Source: an uncultured Bacteroidales bacterium (GTDB taxonomy: Bacteria > Bacteroidota > Bacteroidia > Bacteroidales > Bacteroidaceae). Taken from it: a DNA stretch of 16,002 nt. Under the pieces are notes generated by a model. That model made no database searches. It had not been told where the DNA came from and saw only the letters and a list, made by a program, of their open reading frames with translations. A program made the translations under genes and the position numbers. The stretch lies in assembly GCA_937995875.1 (NCBI GenBank), contig CALKIW010000075.1, positions 1-16,002 on the forward strand, read 5' to 3'. Position 1 is the first letter of the stretch; each line of letters begins with the position of its first letter. Positions 7,473 through 15,804 of the stretch are shown piece after piece.

Positions 7473-7751
7473 ATGTTATTGCAGTCCATTAAATTTGAAA
7501 ATGTCCTCAAATCGTTTTCAATAATGCTAAAAGAAATATTTAACGGAAAGCAATTATGTTAAATCGTTTATTTACCATTAAATTATTTTCACAAATCCCC
7601 AATAATGTTAAATAAAATATCTAACTTTGTTCAGTATAAGCACAATGGCATAAAATAATTCAGTTTAGTCTCTTATAGACGGTTGAATAATAATATTGCC
7701 GTTAAACCGTAAATAACAACAGCTCGTTCTTAGAGATTTATATTAGTAAAA
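7473..7751 (+). promoter_or_regulatory. AT-rich leader region of the secreted-protein gene
   Basis: About 280 nt without a gene. TAACTTTG at 7622-7629 fits the Bacteroidetes -7 box; no TTG sits 19-21 nt before it, so the promoter is a candidate only. If it is used, the 5' leader is about 120 nt. The words ATGTTAAAT (near 7557 and 7605) occur twice, about 49 nt apart, and could be regulator half-sites. A second box-like word, TAAATTTG (7490-7497), lacks context. Confidence 0.4.
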
Positions 7752-9461
7752 ATGATGATTAAACCCTTACGTCTATTTACCTTTATCTTGCTATGGACAG
7801 TCGCAGAATCTGTATCGGCACAGACTATCACAGACATTTTAAACTATAATTCAGTTGGTATATCGGGTAAATATTACAAATCATGGAAAAACACTCTATC
7901 CTCTGGAGCTACCTATCAAGGGAATAGTGCAGGTGAAAAAAATGCCATAAAATTGCGTACGGACAATAACTCTGGTATCGTAGTAACGAACTCTGGAGGC
8001 ACTGTGAAATCTGTAACGGTAAAACTCCATGATACCAATATTAGTACTCGGCAAGTAGATGTTTATGGTAAAAATACTCCATATACCCAAATTGATGAAT
8101 TATACACAGTAGAACAAGGAGAGCTCATAGGCAGCATCACACCTAAAACGAAAGAAATCACTATATCTCCCGATAAAAATTATGCTTTTATCGGGATACG
8201 CTCAAAAACTGGCCTGATCTATGTGGACCAAATAGAAATAGAATGGACAAAGAGCGATTTCGCTATGTCCTCTCCCAAAATTCAAGGAAACACTCCTTTT
8301 GAAAGTTCAACCACCATTTCCATTAGCGCTGATAAGGACTCTGAGATCTATTATACTTTAAATGGTGAAAATCCCTCTATTTCATCTACTAAATATACAG
8401 AGCCTTTCATTATAAATCAGTCCTCTACCATCAAAGCAATTGCTGTGAAAGACGGACTAACCAGTGTCATAAGTACTGCGACATTTGAGAAAATCAGCGA
8501 ACAAGATACTGATACCAATCCGGATATTGCAGAGAAAGGCAGCCTAAGCAATCCATACAGTGTCACAGATGTAATCAACGGCCAATGTAATAACAAACAA
8601 GGAGTGTATGTTGAAGGTTATATTTGTGGTGCTTATGATTTCAAAAAAGAAATAAACAATAATGTTGACGCCAATATCATCATCGGTGCGACGGTAGACG
8701 CAACCAATTATATAGCTGTTGAACTGCCCAAAGGATATCTTCGTGATGCAATCAATGTGTCCACTGGTGGAATGATAGAGACGAAGGTAATTCTGAAAGG
8801 AAACATAGTAACTTTATATTTTGGAAGTCCCGGACTTAAATCTACCAGTGAGGCTTATGTTGGCATTAACCTTACTAAGGTAAGATATGCTACTATGTTT
8901 TTCAGCAAGGCAACACTACAAGTTCCTGAGAATATTAAGGCTTTTACCTATAAAATGGTTAATGACAAGCTCGCACAAAGTAAAAGAATTGCAGCAGGTG
9001 AAAACATAGCAGCAGGAACTGCTGTTGTGTTGAATGGTGAGCCGGGAGATTATTGGTGTAAAGTAGTTGGCCCAAACGAAAATAGTGTGACAGACACCTA
9101 CAACATACTTCGAGGCACTGACACTACATTTGCTCTCTCCGAAGATACAGATAGCTATTTCTATATCCTATCGGTTAATGCAGCCAACGACCCTAATTCC
9201 GTTGGATTCTATTGGAAGAAGAATTATGGCGCAGCATTTACAAACGGAGCACATAAAGCTTATCTCAAAGTGCCGAAAAGTGTGATCAATGCAAATGCAA
9301 AAAGTATTTATCTTTTCTCCGATATTTCCACAGCCATACAGCCAACCACATACTCAGCATCAAAGGGCAATCCTCAAATTCATAACATTGCCGGGCAAAG
9401 AGTAAACAGAAACTACAAAGGCATTATTATAATTAATGGCAGGAAATATATATCAAAATAA
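7752..9461 (+). CDS. Secreted multidomain protein (CHB_HEX_C/Fn3-like and DUF6359-like), function unknown
   Basis: This 569-residue protein has a clear signal peptide (residues 1-23, ending VSAQ), so it is exported. After it comes a beta-rich domain (about 25-166, ending YVDQIEIEW) that looks like a jelly roll. Residues 173-246 (SSPKIQGNTPFESSTTISIS...IYYTLNGENPS...STIKAIAVKDG) match the chitobiase/hexosaminidase C-terminal, Fn3-like repeat. Residues 263-373 (GSLSNPYSVTDVINGQ...VYVEGYICGAY) resemble DUF6359, an OB-fold-like domain. A further beta region (about 379-525) has no name I know. The end, HNIAGQRVNRNYKGIIIINGRKYISK, is the tail seen on many secreted Bacteroidales proteins and may be a sorting signal. 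No Cys follows the signal cleavage, so it is not a lipoprotein. No catalytic motif is visible; a surface binding or adhesin role is possible. It is monocistronic. Confidence 0.8.
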   Translation: MMIKPLRLFTFILLWTVAESVSAQTITDILNYNSVGISGKYYKSWKNTLSSGATYQGNSAGEKNAIKLRTDNNSGIVVTNSGGTVKSVTVKLHDTNISTRQVDVYGKNTPYTQIDELYTVEQGELIGSITPKTKEITISPDKNYAFIGIRSKTGLIYVDQIEIEWTKSDFAMSSPKIQGNTPFESSTTISISADKDSEIYYTLNGENPSISSTKYTEPFIINQSSTIKAIAVKDGLTSVISTATFEKISEQDTDTNPDIAEKGSLSNPYSVTDVINGQCNNKQGVYVEGYICGAYDFKKEINNNVDANIIIGATVDATNYIAVELPKGYLRDAINVSTGGMIETKVILKGNIVTLYFGSPGLKSTSEAYVGINLTKVRYATMFFSKATLQVPENIKAFTYKMVNDKLAQSKRIAAGENIAAGTAVVLNGEPGDYWCKVVGPNENSVTDTYNILRGTDTTFALSEDTDSYFYILSVNAANDPNSVGFYWKKNYGAAFTNGAHKAYLKVPKSVINANAKSIYLFSDISTAIQPTTYSASKGNPQIHNIAGQRVNRNYKGIIIINGRKYISK

Positions 9462-9471
9462 TGAATTTATA

Positions 9472-9509
9472 CTTTACTGTAAGCATCCAATTGGATGCTT
9501 ACAGTAAAG
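9472..9509. terminator. Perfect 38-bp palindrome between convergent genes
   Basis: Each arm is 19 nt (9472-9490 and 9491-9509), perfectly complementary, with no spacer and the centre at CCAATTGG. It lies 10 nt after the stop of the secreted-protein gene and about 75 nt after the yebC end read from the other side. As RNA either strand would fold into a long hairpin, so a bidirectional terminator is the simplest reading. A T tract is missing on the plus side (CAACTATACC follows), so a protein-binding site or cruciform is also possible. Confidence 0.7.
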
Positions 9510-9532
9510 CAACTATACCACACAAATACAGC

Positions 9533-9570
9533 GATAAAATTAGATGCTAACTTATCAGCCTAATTTTATC
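9533..9570 (-). terminator. 11-bp hairpin, probable terminator of the pheT-yebC unit
   Basis: GATAAAATTAG (9533-9543) and CTAATTTTATC (9560-9570) are perfect reverse complements around a 16-nt loop. It lies 13 nt past the yebC stop. The stem is AT-rich, so it is weaker than the palindrome behind it; the two together may stop transcription from both sides. Confidence 0.5.
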
Positions 9571-9583
9571 TAAACTAATAGCT

Positions 9584-10309
9584 TTATTCCGGCTTCATAT
9601 TGGTGTACACATTTTGTACATCGTCAAACTCCTCGAGTTTCTCAACCATTTTATCAATAGTTTCTCGTTGTTCGGGAGTTACATCATGCAAGTCATTCGG
9701 AATACGCGTAAATTCTGCACTTGTTATTTCATATCCATTATCTTCAAGATATTTCTGTATGTCTCCAAAACTCGTTGGTGCACCGTAGATGGTAATTTCA
9801 TCTTCCTCATCATCTATATCATACTCATCGTCTACATTAAAATCAATGAGTTCCAGAATAAGCTCATCCATTTCAAGTCCCTCTTTTTTCTTAAAAGTGA
9901 ATACACACTTATGGTCGAAAAGATAATTGAGAGAGCCCTGTGTGCCCAAGTTTCCATTGTACTTGTTGAATACAGAACGAACATCACCCACCGTACGTGT
10001 GGTATTGTCTGTCAAAGTCTCGACAAAAACGGCAACACCATGAGGTCCGTAACCTTCATAGGTCACATCATCATAATTACTGGTATCTTTGCCCATCGCT
10101 TTTTTAATCGCACGATCAATATTGTCCTTGGGCATATTTTCGCGCTTGCAAGTAGCAATGATAGCACGCAATGTCGGATTGTTTTCCGGCTCCGGACCAC
10201 CTGCTTTCACAGCAATTTCAATCTGTTTACCTAATTTCGTAAATATACGGGCCATGTGCCCCCACCGTTTCATTTTCGTGGCTTTACGATATTCAAATGC
10301 TCTTCCCAT
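9584..10309 (-). CDS. yebC: YebC/TACO1 family protein
   Basis: This 241-residue cytosolic protein belongs to the YebC/PmpR/TACO1 family. Members were long annotated as transcription regulators; more recent work ties the family to ribosomes and to relief of stalling at proline-rich stretches, as for mitochondrial TACO1. The N-terminus MGRAFEYRKATKMKRWGHMARIFTKLG is the Bacteroidetes version of the usual AGHSKW...RGK..TK start. ENNPTLRAIIATCKRENMPKDNIDRAIKKA (42-71), YEGYGPHGVAVFVETLTDNTTRT (84-106) and NGNLGTQGSLNYLF (118-131) are family hallmarks. An acidic stretch (near YDIDDEEDEITIYG) and the C-terminal domain follow, so all three domains are present. It lies 37 nt after pheT on the same strand, with no separate promoter seen. 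The pairing with a tRNA-synthetase gene fits a translation role (inference). Confidence 0.92.
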   Translation of the reverse strand: MGRAFEYRKATKMKRWGHMARIFTKLGKQIEIAVKAGGPEPENNPTLRAIIATCKRENMPKDNIDRAIKKAMGKDTSNYDDVTYEGYGPHGVAVFVETLTDNTTRTVGDVRSVFNKYNGNLGTQGSLNYLFDHKCVFTFKKKEGLEMDELILELIDFNVDDEYDIDDEEDEITIYGAPTSFGDIQKYLEDNGYEITSAEFTRIPNDLHDVTPEQRETIDKMVEKLEEFDDVQNVYTNMKPE

Positions 10310-10346
10310 TGGAATTCAATATTTTTTAAATTATTATTTTGTATTA

Positions 10347-12815
10347 TTATCTTAGTTCTGCACCTAATTTGGTTTTTAAGTTATTAATCAACTTCTGCAT
10401 CACTACATCAATTTGCTTGTCAGTCAATGTTTTTGTAGCGTCTTCTATCGTGAAGTTAACCGCATAGCTTTTCTTACCCTGTGGCAAGTTCTTCCCCTGG
10501 TACACATCAAAGAGAGTAACATCCTTTATTAATTTCTTATCCGTTTTCCAGGCAATTTCTTCTATTTGTGCAAATTCGATATTCTCGTCCAACAACAGAG
10601 CAAGGTCACGACTTACAGCAGGAAACTTGTTTAGCTCCTTAAACTCAACTTTATTCTTTTTGACGGCCTTCATCACTCCTGCCCAATTAATCTCTGCATA
10701 GAACACATTATTATCTATGTCAAGTTTGTGCAACACTTTCTTACTAACCTTACCATACTCGGCTAAGATTTTGCCACCACGATTCTTGACTGTTAGTCCA
10801 TAGCTAAAAATGTTGTTTTCGTTTCTGGCAATAACCATCATGCCTTTTGGCACACCTGTGCGTTGCAGAATGTTTTCAACGTATGCCTTGAGTTCGTAGA
10901 ATGAAGTTTCTTCGTCAGGATGTGCCCAAGAGCCTTCCACACGTTTACCTGTCAGCCAAAGACCTAAATGATATTCCTGCGCATAAGCTTTTATAGAGGC
11001 ATCATGGTCATCTTTCTCAGACGTGTAAGTATATACATTACCAAACTCAAAGAATTTCAAATTGGAACGCTTGCGATTGATATTGCGTGCCAAAGATTCC
11101 AAGCCGCCTAATAGCAATGTCTGACGCATTACCCCCAAGTCGGCACTCAGAGGATTCATCAGCTTTACAGTGTTTGCCCATGCATACATATTATAATTAT
11201 CTTCTTTATAATATGACGCCTTAGTCAGGGAGTTGTTCAATATCTCATTAAATCCATATCCCACGAGCTGCTCACTAATAATGTTTTCCAAACGGTGTTC
11301 TTTATCTTCATCTCCGGCTACGGTGAGCGAAGATTTCAGTTGCGTCGGAATCTCTATGTTGTTATATCCATAGATGCGCAAAATATCTTCCACAACATCA
11401 CATGGACGCTGCACATCTACACGATAAGCCGGTACAGAAAGTTGAAGTCCGTCTTTGTCCTCCGACTCCACTTTCATTTCCAAGCTCTCTGCTATCTTTT
11501 TAATTGTATCATTGCCAATCTCCTTTCCAATCAATCGGTTACAATATTCAAACTGGAGATTAACCTTAAAATCAGGAATAGGGTCAGGATAAATATCCTT
11601 GATTTGCATAGATACTTTACCACCCGCTAATTCCTTACACAACATTGCAGCTTGTTTCAAGGCATAAATTTGCCCATTGGGGTCTATTCCACGCTCAAAG
11701 CGGAAACTGGAATCCGTGCTCAATCCATGTCTTCTTGCACTCTTCCTAATCCATGTGGGATGGAAATATGCACTTTCCAAAACTATGTTTCGAGTGGTTT
11801 CATAAGTTCCGGAGCCTTGTCCTCCCAAAACACCGGCTATACACATTGGAGCTTCCGCATTACAAATGCTTAGATCGTGCTCACCCAATTCATGTTCGTC
11901 ACCATCAAGTGTAATAAACTTTGTACCCTCCGGCTGTGTGCGGACAACTATCTGATGACCGGTCACCATGTCTGCATCGAAACAATGCATGGGTTGCCCG
12001 TAAGCCATCATAATGTAATTGGTGATGTCTACGATATTATTGATAGGACGCAATCCGATAGCCGTCAGCTTATCTTTCAGCCACTGTGGACTTTCCTTCA
12101 CATCACAATCCGTAATGCTCAGACAAGCATACCGCTTGCAGGCCTGTGTGTTTTCTATTTTAACGTCTATGACGAGATCTTCGTTATCAACCTCAAAACC
12201 GGTACAATCCGGACGATGCAATGATGTGTTGTAACCTCGTTGTGTAAGCCACGCATAGAGGTCGCGCGCAACTCCGTAATGGCTCAATGCGTCTGCACGA
12301 TTAGCTGTGATGTCAATATCTATCACCCAATCGCTTTCCAGTTGATAGTATTCAGCAGCAGGCGTACCTACAACAGCGTCTTCCGGAAGTACAATAATGC
12401 CATCGTGGCTCGTCCCCACTCCAATCTCGTCTTCGGCACATATCATACCGTAGCTGTCTACTCCACGCAGACGTGACTTCTTTATGACGAATTCTTTATC
12501 TCCGTCGTAGAGAATACATCCTAAATCCGCAACGATTACTTTTTGTCCTGCTGCCACGTTCGGGGCACCACAAACTATCTGCTGGGTGTCGCCTCTACCC
12601 AAATCTACTGTCGTAACGTGCAGGTGATCACTGTTAGGATGCTTTTCACAAGTCACAACCTTACCAACATAAAGACCTTTCAGGCCTCCTTTAATGGTTT
12701 GAATTTCCTCCAAACTTTCAACCTCAAGCCCTGTAGAAGTCAATGCTTCTGCAACTTCCTGAGGAGTAAGAGAGAAGTCTACGTATTCCTTAAGCCATTT
12801 ATATGAAATCTTCAT
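10347..12815 (-). CDS. pheT: Phenylalanine--tRNA ligase beta subunit
   Basis: PheT pairs with PheS as an alpha2-beta2 enzyme that charges tRNA-Phe; the beta chain binds the tRNA and carries the editing site. At 822 residues it is full length. Domains in order are an N-terminal part, then the EMAP-like tRNA-binding OB fold (about 40-152, with CEKHPNSDHLHVTTVD and VCGAPNVAAGQKV). NITANRADALSHYG-type sequence follows at 168-181, then the B3/B4 editing domain (about 210-400, with LRPINNIVDITNYIM and RFERGIDPNG). The B5 domain (about 411-485, ending VEDILRIYGYNNIEIP) leads into a catalytic-like core, and a C-terminal FDX-ACB domain (from about FPAVSRDLALLLDENIEF) binds the anticodon stem. pheS is not in the window; in Bacteroidetes it often lies elsewhere. 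The gene has its own promoter and probably shares a transcript with yebC. Confidence 0.97.
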   Translation of the reverse strand: MKISYKWLKEYVDFSLTPQEVAEALTSTGLEVESLEEIQTIKGGLKGLYVGKVVTCEKHPNSDHLHVTTVDLGRGDTQQIVCGAPNVAAGQKVIVADLGCILYDGDKEFVIKKSRLRGVDSYGMICAEDEIGVGTSHDGIIVLPEDAVVGTPAAEYYQLESDWVIDIDITANRADALSHYGVARDLYAWLTQRGYNTSLHRPDCTGFEVDNEDLVIDVKIENTQACKRYACLSITDCDVKESPQWLKDKLTAIGLRPINNIVDITNYIMMAYGQPMHCFDADMVTGHQIVVRTQPEGTKFITLDGDEHELGEHDLSICNAEAPMCIAGVLGGQGSGTYETTRNIVLESAYFHPTWIRKSARRHGLSTDSSFRFERGIDPNGQIYALKQAAMLCKELAGGKVSMQIKDIYPDPIPDFKVNLQFEYCNRLIGKEIGNDTIKKIAESLEMKVESEDKDGLQLSVPAYRVDVQRPCDVVEDILRIYGYNNIEIPTQLKSSLTVAGDEDKEHRLENIISEQLVGYGFNEILNNSLTKASYYKEDNYNMYAWANTVKLMNPLSADLGVMRQTLLLGGLESLARNINRKRSNLKFFEFGNVYTYTSEKDDHDASIKAYAQEYHLGLWLTGKRVEGSWAHPDEETSFYELKAYVENILQRTGVPKGMMVIARNENNIFSYGLTVKNRGGKILAEYGKVSKKVLHKLDIDNNVFYAEINWAGVMKAVKKNKVEFKELNKFPAVSRDLALLLDENIEFAQIEEIAWKTDKKLIKDVTLFDVYQGKNLPQGKKSYAVNFTIEDATKTLTDKQIDVVMQKLINNLKTKLGAELR

Positions 12816-12851
12816 AATATAGAAAGAATTTTATCTCGTCAAAATTAAAAG

Positions 12852-12881
12852 CAAAATTACTAAAAATTTATGATTTGCCAA
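12852..12881 (-). promoter_or_regulatory. Promoter of pheT-yebC, full Bacteroidetes consensus
   Basis: On the minus strand TTG (12881-12879), a 19-nt spacer and TAATTTTG (12859-12852) fit the Bacteroidetes -33/-7 consensus (TTG, 19-21 nt, TAnnTTTG). It ends 36 nt before the pheT ATG, giving a leader of about 30 nt. It lies between pheT and the membrane-protein gene upstream, so pheT-yebC can be transcribed independently. The leader is short, and I see no T-box-like or attenuator structure in it. Confidence 0.8.
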
Positions 12882-12899
12882 AATAGACATCTGATTTTC

Positions 12900-13535
12900 T
12901 TATTCCTCACTTTTCAAAACCGGAAGGGAGATATGATATTTAAGTGCGAGAAAGCGTATCAGCAAAACAAGAATGAACGAAGCCACGACGGTTATCGCTA
13001 CATTTATCCCAATTTCCATCATCAACCAGTACAACAGGCCACCGGCAATACTGGCCATTGCATAAATCTCCTTCTGGAATATAACGGGTGTTCGATTAAG
13101 CAACACGTCGCGTATCACCCCTCCGGCAACACCGGTCATGCACCCCATGACAATAGCTATCCAAAAAGGATGACCACACGCCAGCGTCTTCTGAATACCC
13201 GCAATGGTAAAGAATGCCAGCCCCAGCGTGTCAAACACCAACCATGCGTTGTCCAATCGTTTCATGGAGTTTGCAAACACGATGACGATGAGTTGGGCCA
13301 ACATTGTACATATTATATATAGCGGAGATGTCATCCAAAACGGTGTCACTCCAAGCATCACATCACGCAACGTTCCACCACCTATAGCCACTGCAATTCC
13401 ACACACAAAACCGCCAAACCAATCATAATGTTTGGCGGCTGCGTGTCTGATTCCTGACAGTGCAAAGGCCAGCGTACCAAGAATTTCAAGTATTACCTGG
13501 ACCGTATGCACAAAACCCAGATCTGAATAAAACAT
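12900..13535 (-). CDS. TRIC/UPF0126 (YadS/YicG) family membrane protein
   Basis: This 211-residue inner-membrane protein has about seven hydrophobic helices. It shows the internal duplication of the family. LEILGTLAFALSGI (17-30) is repeated as FDTLGLAFFTIAGI (101-114), and GGGTLRDVMLG (52-62) as GGVIRDVLLN (138-147). Each half is a three-helix bundle with a glycine-rich kink that lines the pore in prokaryotic TRIC channels, which are trimeric. Database names say cation channel; fitness studies of some bacterial UPF0126 proteins point instead to glycine transport, so substrate is open. Its ATG overlaps the stop of the dehydrogenase gene by one base (TAATG), a typical sign of translational coupling. 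The stop lies about 84 nt before pheT. Confidence 0.9.
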   Translation of the reverse strand: MFYSDLGFVHTVQVILEILGTLAFALSGIRHAAAKHYDWFGGFVCGIAVAIGGGTLRDVMLGVTPFWMTSPLYIICTMLAQLIVIVFANSMKRLDNAWLVFDTLGLAFFTIAGIQKTLACGHPFWIAIVMGCMTGVAGGVIRDVLLNRTPVIFQKEIYAMASIAGGLLYWLMMEIGINVAITVVASFILVLLIRFLALKYHISLPVLKSEE

Positions 13536-14485
13536 TATACGATGTTTTGTGGACGCCCCTCTATAAAGGCTTTAACATTTTCTACGGCAACATTTATCAA
13601 GCGGGTACGCGCTTCTTTAGACGCCCAAGCTATATGTGGGGTAAAAAAGGCATGAGGTTGCTTGAGCAGCGGATTGTCTTTCGACGGCGGCTCTATGGCC
13701 ATCACGTCAGCTCCATATCCCGAAAGCCGCCCTGTAGCCAGCGCATGGGCCACAGCCTCCTCGTCTACCAACTGGCCACGCCCGGTATTGATCAAGATAG
13801 AGCCCGGTTTCATCATAGCCAGCCGCTCGGCATTGATCAACTGATTTGTATGCTGATTCAGGGGACAGTGGAGAGACAATACATCAGCAATGCTTAAAAG
13901 TCCGTTTAGCGTGGTTTTCTGAATTCCGGATGGCAGATTTGCCGATTCTTTAGAAGTCAGGGCAAACACGTCCATCCCGAATTGTCTGGCTATGGTTGCT
14001 ACACGCATACCTATGTTGCCCAATCCGACAATACCCATAGTCTTACCCGAAAGTTCTGTCAGGGGAGTGTCCCAGAAACAGAAATCTTTACTGCTGCTCC
14101 AGCGATTGTTTCTCACCTGTTCGGCATAGTGACCCACCTGATTTGTAATGTTGAGAATGTGGGCAAATGTCATCTGCACCACGCTGTCCGTACTGTAGGC
14201 AGGAATGTTAGACACCACTATGCCACGTTCGCGGGCATAGGCTGTATCAACAATATTATATCCTGTAGCCAAAACTCCTATATACTTCAGTTTCGGAAGT
14301 TTATCGACAATTTCCTTAGTTATCTTCACTTTGTTCAAGAGAATGATGTCGGCCTCTTTCGAACACTCCACAATTTGTTTTGCCGAAGTACGCGGATATA
14401 CCGTTAAATCTCCAAGCTCCTTTAAAGCATCCCAGGAAAGATCGCCCGGATTTGCCGAATAGCCATCCAATACTACTATTTTCAT
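13535..14485 (-). CDS. D-2-hydroxyacid dehydrogenase (glycerate/hydroxypyruvate type)
   Basis: This NAD(P)-dependent dehydrogenase (D-isomer-specific family) interconverts a 2-oxoacid and a D-2-hydroxyacid; hydroxypyruvate/glycerate is the likely substrate by family resemblance, not proven. I start at the second ATG, giving 316 residues, because MKIVVLDGYSANPGDLSWD is the usual N-terminus. The upstream ATG (14512) would add nine Lys/Asn-rich residues. Motifs in this numbering are VLATGYNIVD (71-80), the nucleotide fold GIVGLGNIGMRVA (151-163), ADVLSLHCPL (200-209), NTGRGQLVDE (233-242, catalytic R236), the Glu of MAIEPPS (E265) and the catalytic His of FTPHIAW (H284). The end of the second Rossmann strand reads FALTSKE, with no acidic residue where NAD-specific enzymes usually have Asp, so NADP(H) use is possible. 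It lies 36 nt after rarA. Confidence 0.9.
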   Translation of the reverse strand: MKIVVLDGYSANPGDLSWDALKELGDLTVYPRTSAKQIVECSKEADIILLNKVKITKEIVDKLPKLKYIGVLATGYNIVDTAYARERGIVVSNIPAYSTDSVVQMTFAHILNITNQVGHYAEQVRNNRWSSSKDFCFWDTPLTELSGKTMGIVGLGNIGMRVATIARQFGMDVFALTSKESANLPSGIQKTTLNGLLSIADVLSLHCPLNQHTNQLINAERLAMMKPGSILINTGRGQLVDEEAVAHALATGRLSGYGADVMAIEPPSKDNPLLKQPHAFFTPHIAWASKEARTRLINVAVENVKAFIEGRPQNIV

Positions 14486-14521
14486 ATTATTCTTTTTGTT
14501 TTTCCTTAGCATCGTAAAAAA

Positions 14522-15796
14522 TTATTTTTTATACCGATCGCCCCAACAGCTTACCATCCGTTGATAAAGTTTATCCTCTGCCGGGGAATGTTGAGCATAC
14601 CAAAAACGTTTATCCGCAATATCATCAGGAAGATATTGTTGCACCGTGAAGTTTCCGGTAAAGTCGTGTGGATACTTATAGCCATCGCTATAGTTTAAGC
14701 TCTTCATCAATTTTGTTGGCGCATTGCGCAGGTGTAGCGGCACCGGCTGGTTCCCGCTTTGTCTCGCTTCCGCGAGGGCTGCGTCAATGCCTTTATAGGC
14801 TGAATTGCTTTTGGCACTTGTGGCCAGATATACCGTTGCTTCTGCCAGCGGAATACGCCCTTCGGGCCATCCTATCTTCATCACTGCATCAAAGGCAGCA
14901 TTAGCCAACAGCAACGCATTGGGATTGGCCAGCCCTATATCTTCTGTAGCACTTATAATCAATCTCCGGGCTATGAATTGCGGATCCTCGCCCCCCTCTA
15001 TCATTCTCGCCATCCAATACAGAGCAGCATCGGGGTCCGAGCCTCTGATGCTCTTGATGAATGCCGATATGATGTCATAGTGCATCTCTCCATCCTTGTC
15101 ATAAGCCAAAGGGTTGGTTTGAAGGAGATTTTCTACCAATTCATTAGTCACTCGAATATCGTCTGACGTGCTTGTCTTTACGACCATGTCTAATATATTG
15201 AGCAACTTACGTGCATCTCCCCCACTATACCGCATCATGGCATCGGTCTCTTCGAGTTTGATGTTTTTCTGCTTCAATTCCATATCTTCGGCAATAGCAC
15301 GTTTCAGAATTTTCATTAAATCGTCTTTCTCCAGTGGTTTCAACACATAGAGTTGGCATCTCGACAATAGAGGACGGATGACTTCGAATGAAGGGTTTTC
15401 TGTTGTAGCCCCGATAAGCGTAACGATGCCTTTTTCTACTGCGCCCAGCAAAGAGTCTTGTTGCGATTTAGAAAAACGATGTATTTCGTCTATAAACAAA
15501 ATGGGTGATTCCGAATGAAAAAATCTACCTTGCTTAGCGCGCTCTATCACCTCTCTCACGTCTTTCACACCACTTGTCACCGCACTCAATGTGAAAAACG
15601 GAACTTTTAGCATACTCGCGATAATCTGTGCCAAAGTGGTTTTCCCCACACCCGGAGGCCCCCAGAGTAGGAAAGATGAAATATGGCCGGCCTCTATCAT
15701 TTTGCGCAATACGGCATCTTTACCAACAACGTGTTCCTGGCCTATATAATCATCGAGCGTCGTCGGACGCATTCTTTCTGCTAACGGTTTACTCAT
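14522..15796 (-). CDS. rarA: Replication-associated recombination protein A (RarA/MgsA), AAA+ ATPase
   Basis: RarA is a clamp-loader-like AAA+ ATPase that acts at stalled replication forks and in daughter-strand gap repair. I start at the internal ATG (15796), giving 424 residues, because MSKPLAERMRPTTLDDYIGQEHVVG is the standard N-terminus. The longer frame to 15838 would be read across the promoter. Walker A GPPGVGKTT is at 46-54, Walker B ILFIDEIHRF at 99-108, sensor 1 IGATTENPSFE at 128-138, and the arginine-finger motif LLSRCQ at 143-148. The C-terminal half is the RarA tetramerisation domain, with DPDAALYWMARMIEGGEDPQFIARRLII and ALAEARQSGNQPVPLHLRNAPTKLMK typical of it. It is the first gene of a unit with the dehydrogenase and the TRIC protein. 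Confidence 0.96.
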   Translation of the reverse strand: MSKPLAERMRPTTLDDYIGQEHVVGKDAVLRKMIEAGHISSFLLWGPPGVGKTTLAQIIASMLKVPFFTLSAVTSGVKDVREVIERAKQGRFFHSESPILFIDEIHRFSKSQQDSLLGAVEKGIVTLIGATTENPSFEVIRPLLSRCQLYVLKPLEKDDLMKILKRAIAEDMELKQKNIKLEETDAMMRYSGGDARKLLNILDMVVKTSTSDDIRVTNELVENLLQTNPLAYDKDGEMHYDIISAFIKSIRGSDPDAALYWMARMIEGGEDPQFIARRLIISATEDIGLANPNALLLANAAFDAVMKIGWPEGRIPLAEATVYLATSAKSNSAYKGIDAALAEARQSGNQPVPLHLRNAPTKLMKSLNYSDGYKYPHDFTGNFTVQQYLPDDIADKRFWYAQHSPAEDKLYQRMVSCWGDRYKK

Positions 15797-15804
15797 TATA
15801 TATG

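Noticed and set aside
9614..10234. 206-aa plus-strand frame opposite yebC
   Set aside because: Antisense of a conserved yebC; Ile/Phe/Cys-rich translation without domain.
14486..14512. Upstream start of the D-2-hydroxyacid dehydrogenase
   Set aside because: Adds only LRKNKKNN-type residues before the conserved MKIVVLDGY; possible but less likely.
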